Assembly (NCBI RefSeq): GCF_023343835.1
Contig: NC_064437.1
Span: 6,227,001 to 6,291,000 of the forward strand
From: Lagopus muta
Taxonomy: Eukaryota > Chordata > Aves > Galliformes > Phasianidae
Reading direction: 5' to 3'
DNA length: 64,000 bases
A program made the position numbers and the translations under genes. Of this stretch, positions 59,995 through 64,000 are shown in pieces. Positions within the stretch are counted from its first letter, which is position 1, and every line of letters begins with the position of its first letter. The notes under the pieces are model-generated. The model was not told where the DNA came from. It searched no databases and worked only from the letters and a program-made list of their open reading frames with translations.

Positions 59995-60085
59995 AGATAT
60001 CTGCATTTTGCAGACTGGGAAACCAAGGCTGGAATTGTTTGCTGAAGATCTCCATGAGTTAGACCAGAAGAGAAGTTGCACCTCC
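59995..60085 (-). mobile_element. ancient MIR-like SINE remnant, weak
   Basis: CATTTTGCAGACTGGGAAAC followed by CAAGGCTGGAA and TTTGCTGAAGATCTCCATGAG parallels the reverse complement of MIR (CATTTTACAGATGAGGAAAC, then CTGAGGC, then TTGCCCAAGGTCAC). The order and spacing fit, but divergence is high. Confidence 0.5.
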
Positions 60086-63000
60086 TAGTGCTTCCTCCAA
60101 CCATTGATACCTGTAGCTCTTTGTAATGGTTTGGACAGGCATGGGACCATTTGTGATCCGCCCTTGGTATAAGCATCAATCTCAGTGATTGAAGTTCAAT
60201 ATTTTAGTCCTCATTATGCCTTTGGCAGGCTGTGTGTCACGTGGCAGAGCACTTCACTTCTATAGAAGTAATTTTTTTCTATCAGTTATAAGCTGCAGTT
60301 AATAATGGTTACCCAGTGTCATGACACGTTTGAATTACTTAGAAAAAATCTGAAACAAATGCCAGGTGGTATTACTAATTGTTAGGCTTTTATTTTAATT
60401 ATTGCATGGATATTCGTAGAAAGTACTTCAAGCTAAGAGAAAAAAGCACTTCTGTTAACAGAATAAAGCAAATGGGAAAAGGTTCATTGCAATTTGACAG
60501 ATTAAAGGTGCATTGCCAAAATGGTGTGGTAGCCGACTATTCTAAGCTATTACAGCTTAGAATGTTTTTGTATAAGTATATAAACAACAACTTTAGAGAA
60601 TTTCATGTAATCTACCTATGATCTTCCATTCAAATGAAAATGAAGACTAAGGCAGGAAAAAATACAGATTTATTGTACCTTTTTTGCTAGATTTCATTCT
60701 ATCTTCAGGAAAACTGAGTCAATGGCAAGAACTACAAAAACAGTTGCACGCTATCAGTTATATCATATGATATTGAAGAGATCAGAGAACAGACAAAAAT
60801 GATTCCTTGCTGAAGGATAAATAGTCTTGATCTGCCAAGACAGTGCTTCATCTGCTTTCTAGCCTTAGGAATTGACTCCTAGTAGGTGAAAAAATGTATT
60901 GTTCTATTTTTTAAACCTGTTTCTACGTGATCAGCTGAATCCTGTTTGTGAACTATTGTATTAGTAATTAAACTAATCATCATACTAACACATCTGAAAG
61001 GAGGTTAGGACCTGGGAGCAGGACTAGGATATTCAGGTCAGTTCAGTAGCATGGTAGGATCTACACAATGAGAATCAGGTCCTATTTATTAGTATCTAAC
61101 CATTCTGGGACAGAAGTGATTCAGTTGTTTTCACTGAAAGAAAGGGCTTGTGCGTAAGTCAGTTAACTCAGGGAAATTTGCATCCCCAAATCTCCTTGGC
61201 TCATAGGTCTGCTCTTGGTCTTTTAAAAGTATGGCATAAAGCAAGTAAGTGACATGCTTCTCCTGTAGTACATTGAAAAGCTGAAAATCATATTCACTTA
61301 TACTTAAGAAGCAATTTGTCGCAACAAAGAAGGAAACTGTAGTGATACTCTATCTGAGCAGTTTCTGGGGTGGAAAAAAGGCTTTTCCAGCTTTTCTAGA
61401 GAAATTTACCCTTTTCTTCATTGCTCGGTAGTTTTGCGTGTACCAAAGAAGAGGATTCCGTGGCTTCTGATATCAGTTTCATCAGAAAAAGTTGCTCAGA
61501 ATGAGAGAGCAGACTGTCAGTGGACTTACTCGTTTTCTTCAGTGAGCATAAACAGAAGTGAACCCTTGACAGTAATTTGAGAGCGATGGTTAATGTCTCT
61601 GATGATGGTGCGAGGCTGACCTACCAATGCTGTAATTGTGTGACTCTGACTTGTTTCTGGATTATTTTCTAAATGTCATTAAAGGATTACTGGGGCTTCT
61701 TGTGCCTACATTCTGCTGGAAGCTTCTGTGAGATGCTTTCCTAGTGAAAGTTTGAAGCTTCTTACCTATTCTGCTATTGTCTAGAGTGCTGATTGTGTTC
61801 ACCTGAGATGTTCATTGAGCAGATGAGTGAATTCTCAGAAAAGAGGAGGACTCAATGCTTCAGCAAGAGCAGCATTTCATTGCAAGGGGAATGAGAAAAG
61901 ATAGTCCAAAAGAGAGCAAAAGGGAGAGCTGGCAAAACAGTCAAACAGGAGACCTTCCAATAGTAAGGTCTCACTGAGCTTTGAAGACAAAGAAGGGGCT
62001 CTGCTGAACACGTAGAATTTCAGACAGGGACCTGAACTGATAAGACCTTGCTTGCAGCTCTAACTTATCCAGTCTTAATTTCCTTGGAGACAGCGAGCAA
62101 GATAGAAGTGTATCTGAAGCAATGACAGCAGTGATCTGTGGTGTTTGGTGCCAGGGTCCCAGTGCTATCAAGGTCAATGTCTGTATGAGGTTATCCATCC
62201 CATAAATGCAAATTTTCTGGAGGCAGCTTTAACTTGCACGTTTGTCTCTTATACGTGTATACAGGTAATATGTATATACATTCACCAAAATATGCATACA
62301 TACGTATGTGCATTCCTTCTTAGTGTTTCTGAACATAGCACTTCCATTGCTGATGTGTCTACTTTCTTGCCCTCACTTCTTTGCACCATTCCCTGCAGAA
62401 GGACTTTGGGACTGCGTTCACCTTATTCTCAGAACAGCAGAACTGTGCTCATGTTGCTGTTGCTTGTGCTTGGAGAGAAGTCTGGTGGACAAGTTTTACT
62501 TGACATAGAGGCAGTCTCCTGTGATGCACTGTGTATGCTTTGAATGACTTGTTGTCTCTCTGGTTTTAGGAAATATGTGATAAAATATAGCAATAGTGAG
62601 AAAGTGGTCCAAAAGCAGTGCATTCTGAAATGACCTGCCCTCCCCTCTTTAAAAATTGCCTTTGATGTGGTTGATGGTAGTATTTCAAAGGCAGTAGTTG
62701 ATAGCAAATGGGAAGAAAAGCAACAGTGAATTAAAGAAGATTTGAAGAGATAAAAATGGTAATTTATAGGTGAGAAAGTCTGATTAGAGATGTTGTTACT
62801 TTTTAGTTAATGAAATGACCTATCTAGTCAAATTGGATAATTCTTGTAGTGAGATATTTTTTCTTTATTGCCAGATTAGCAGAACCTCTCTCTTTCCTCA
62901 GTGAAAATGAAATGGCAATTTTAGCATTCTTAATTGGTTTGGTTCTTTTCCACAGTAGCAAGTGAACTGAAAAAATACTGCTTATGAACAGGTTATGAAC

Positions 63001-63535
63001 TTAAGTCTAAAATCCATGCACTGTCTGCATCAAATAAAAAAGTGGCTAATGAAACAGTCTTCAGTTTCTAATTTCACAGAGAGCTGATGTTGCTTTAAGG
63101 TGTAGTTCCTGCATAGAATGCATGCAGTGAATGAATATTAGTAATGAGAAGCAGAGTTAATTTGTGGTTGAATGGTGTGTCTGTACTCAGAGTGACAGAA
63201 TGCATAGCCAAAGCTATATATTATACCAAATTCCACTGAAAGCAGTAGTAGAAGTGTAGGAAAATGTTAAAAGGACCTCTTTTTGTTCCCAGACAAATCT
63301 GCAGGTGAATTAGAGATAATGTATAGAATGCTTGCAGTGATTCATAACCAAGTTATGCACGCTAGAATAGGGAGTATTAACAGTAAATTTTTAATACAGT
63401 GACTTAATGCATGCTGAGAGAGGGTGAATTAAGCAAATTAAACTGTAGGTGCCAAATGGGTATTATTTAAGAACAGCAAAGATTGCCTGAAATTGAACCA
63501 AAATGAAAACCCACAAGATTTTTGCAGTCCGGCTG
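60086..63535. other. intergenic DNA, no gene seen
   Basis: About 3.4 kb of AT-rich sequence with short frames. A perfect 10-base inverted repeat with a 5-base loop lies at 60539-60563. No gene was recognised. Confidence 0.5.
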
Positions 63536-63642
63536 TTCCTCCTGGTGACCTGCACAGGTGCCTCTAGTTGGACTCCTGTAAGTTTCCTCCTGGTGACCTG
63601 CACAGGTGCCTCTAGTTGGACTCCTGTAAGTTTCCTCCTGGT
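63536..63642 (+). repeat. 48-bp tandem repeat, about 2.2 copies
   Basis: A 48-base unit starting TTCCTCCTGGTGACCTGCAC occurs at 63536 and 63584, apparently identical, with the first 11 bases again at 63632. Because 48 is a multiple of three, a minus-strand frame (63463-63732) shows a perfect 16-residue peptide repeat; nothing else suggests coding. The identity of the copies implies a recent duplication. Confidence 0.93.
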
Positions 63643-64000
63643 TCTCGGTGCATGTAGCTCATTTCTCTGATGTTTTCCAAAATTCATAGCAGAAATGATC
63701 TCTTCCACCATCTGCAGTGCTTTGCTCCTCATGGAGTTTTTTTCTTTTGCACCCAGTACTGAAGTTAATTTCCCTTATTTCTCCTGTTGCCCTCTGCCAG
63801 CTCTCTGTTACCACATTTAAAAATTCATATGAAGGTCTGATATCTTTGTCCATTTTTTTTCTCTCTTCCAACCCCACACATTCCTTATTACATCCCTTTC
63901 AGCAGATCAGTCATCTAATCAAAAAACAGGAGGCTTCTAGCAGGTAGTTCTTATATTTCTATCTTGCAAATGTAAACAAATGATTAAAACCACACTCAGA
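63643..64000. other. intergenic DNA to the window end
   Basis: T/C-rich sequence with no gene or named repeat recognised. Confidence 0.45.

Noticed and set aside
63463..63732. Minus-strand frame with a perfect 16-residue repeat
   Set aside because: Fully explained by the 48-bp tandem DNA duplication; nothing outside the repeat suggests coding.
18961..64000. Possible ELAVL4 or FAF1 exons expected from human gene order
   Set aside because: I checked the predicted frames for RRM or UBX/UAS-type sequence and saw none; the flanking genes must lie outside the window or be limited to untranslated sequence.
1..64000. CRISPR arrays, operons or a bacterial-style defence or mobile system
   Set aside because: The sequence is vertebrate nuclear DNA with introns, CpG islands and LINE/SINE remnants; no spacer-repeat structure or bacterial gene cluster exists.

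Overview
The window looks like bird nuclear DNA, most likely from a galliform such as chicken. Three CR1 LINE tails with typical avian 3' ends are present, no Alu or L1 was recognised, and the single recognisable gene is a vertebrate DM-domain gene. It reads as one chromosomal locus: one developmental transcription-factor gene in a wide CpG-rich domain, flanked by AT-rich non-coding DNA.

Layout. Positions 1 to about 6.2 kb are AT-rich and non-coding, with one CR1 tail at 2556-2675. From about 6.2 to 18.7 kb the base composition becomes strongly G+C and CpG rich, with long spurious reading frames on both strands. Short AT-rich blocks full of TAAT/ATTA cores interrupt it at about 8.8, 9.4, 16.4 and 17.1 kb and look like conserved regulatory elements. 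Near the right of centre of this domain lies DMRTA2 (DMRT5): start codon 13513, a 118-bp GT-AG intron (14006-14123), stop 14990-14992 and a poly(A) signal at 15443, giving a 453-residue protein with an N-terminal DM zinc domain and a central DMA domain. Twin CCAAT boxes and a SOX-like site lie about 0.55 kb upstream of the start codon.

From about 18.7 kb to the end (about 45 kb) I see no protein-coding exon. The stretch holds two more CR1 tails (25.2 and 32.7 kb), a degenerate inverted-repeat DNA transposon (34.65-35.18 kb), three very old MIR-like SINE remnants (50.5, 56.1 and 60.0 kb), simple repeats, a 48-bp tandem repeat at 63.5 kb, and several candidate control elements: a SOX/octamer block at 22.1 kb, a symmetric YY1-like pair at 24.5 kb, CTCF-like sites at 31.6-31.9 and 54.5-55.3 kb, and a symmetric homeodomain site at 43.6 kb. 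This fits a developmental-regulator landscape in which one gene is served by distant enhancers. In human the neighbours of DMRTA2 are FAF1 and ELAVL4; no exon of either was recognised here.

I found no sign of a novel multi-gene system. The items most worth testing are the candidate enhancers and boundary sites, the intron that stays open in frame, and the leader structure of DMRTA2.
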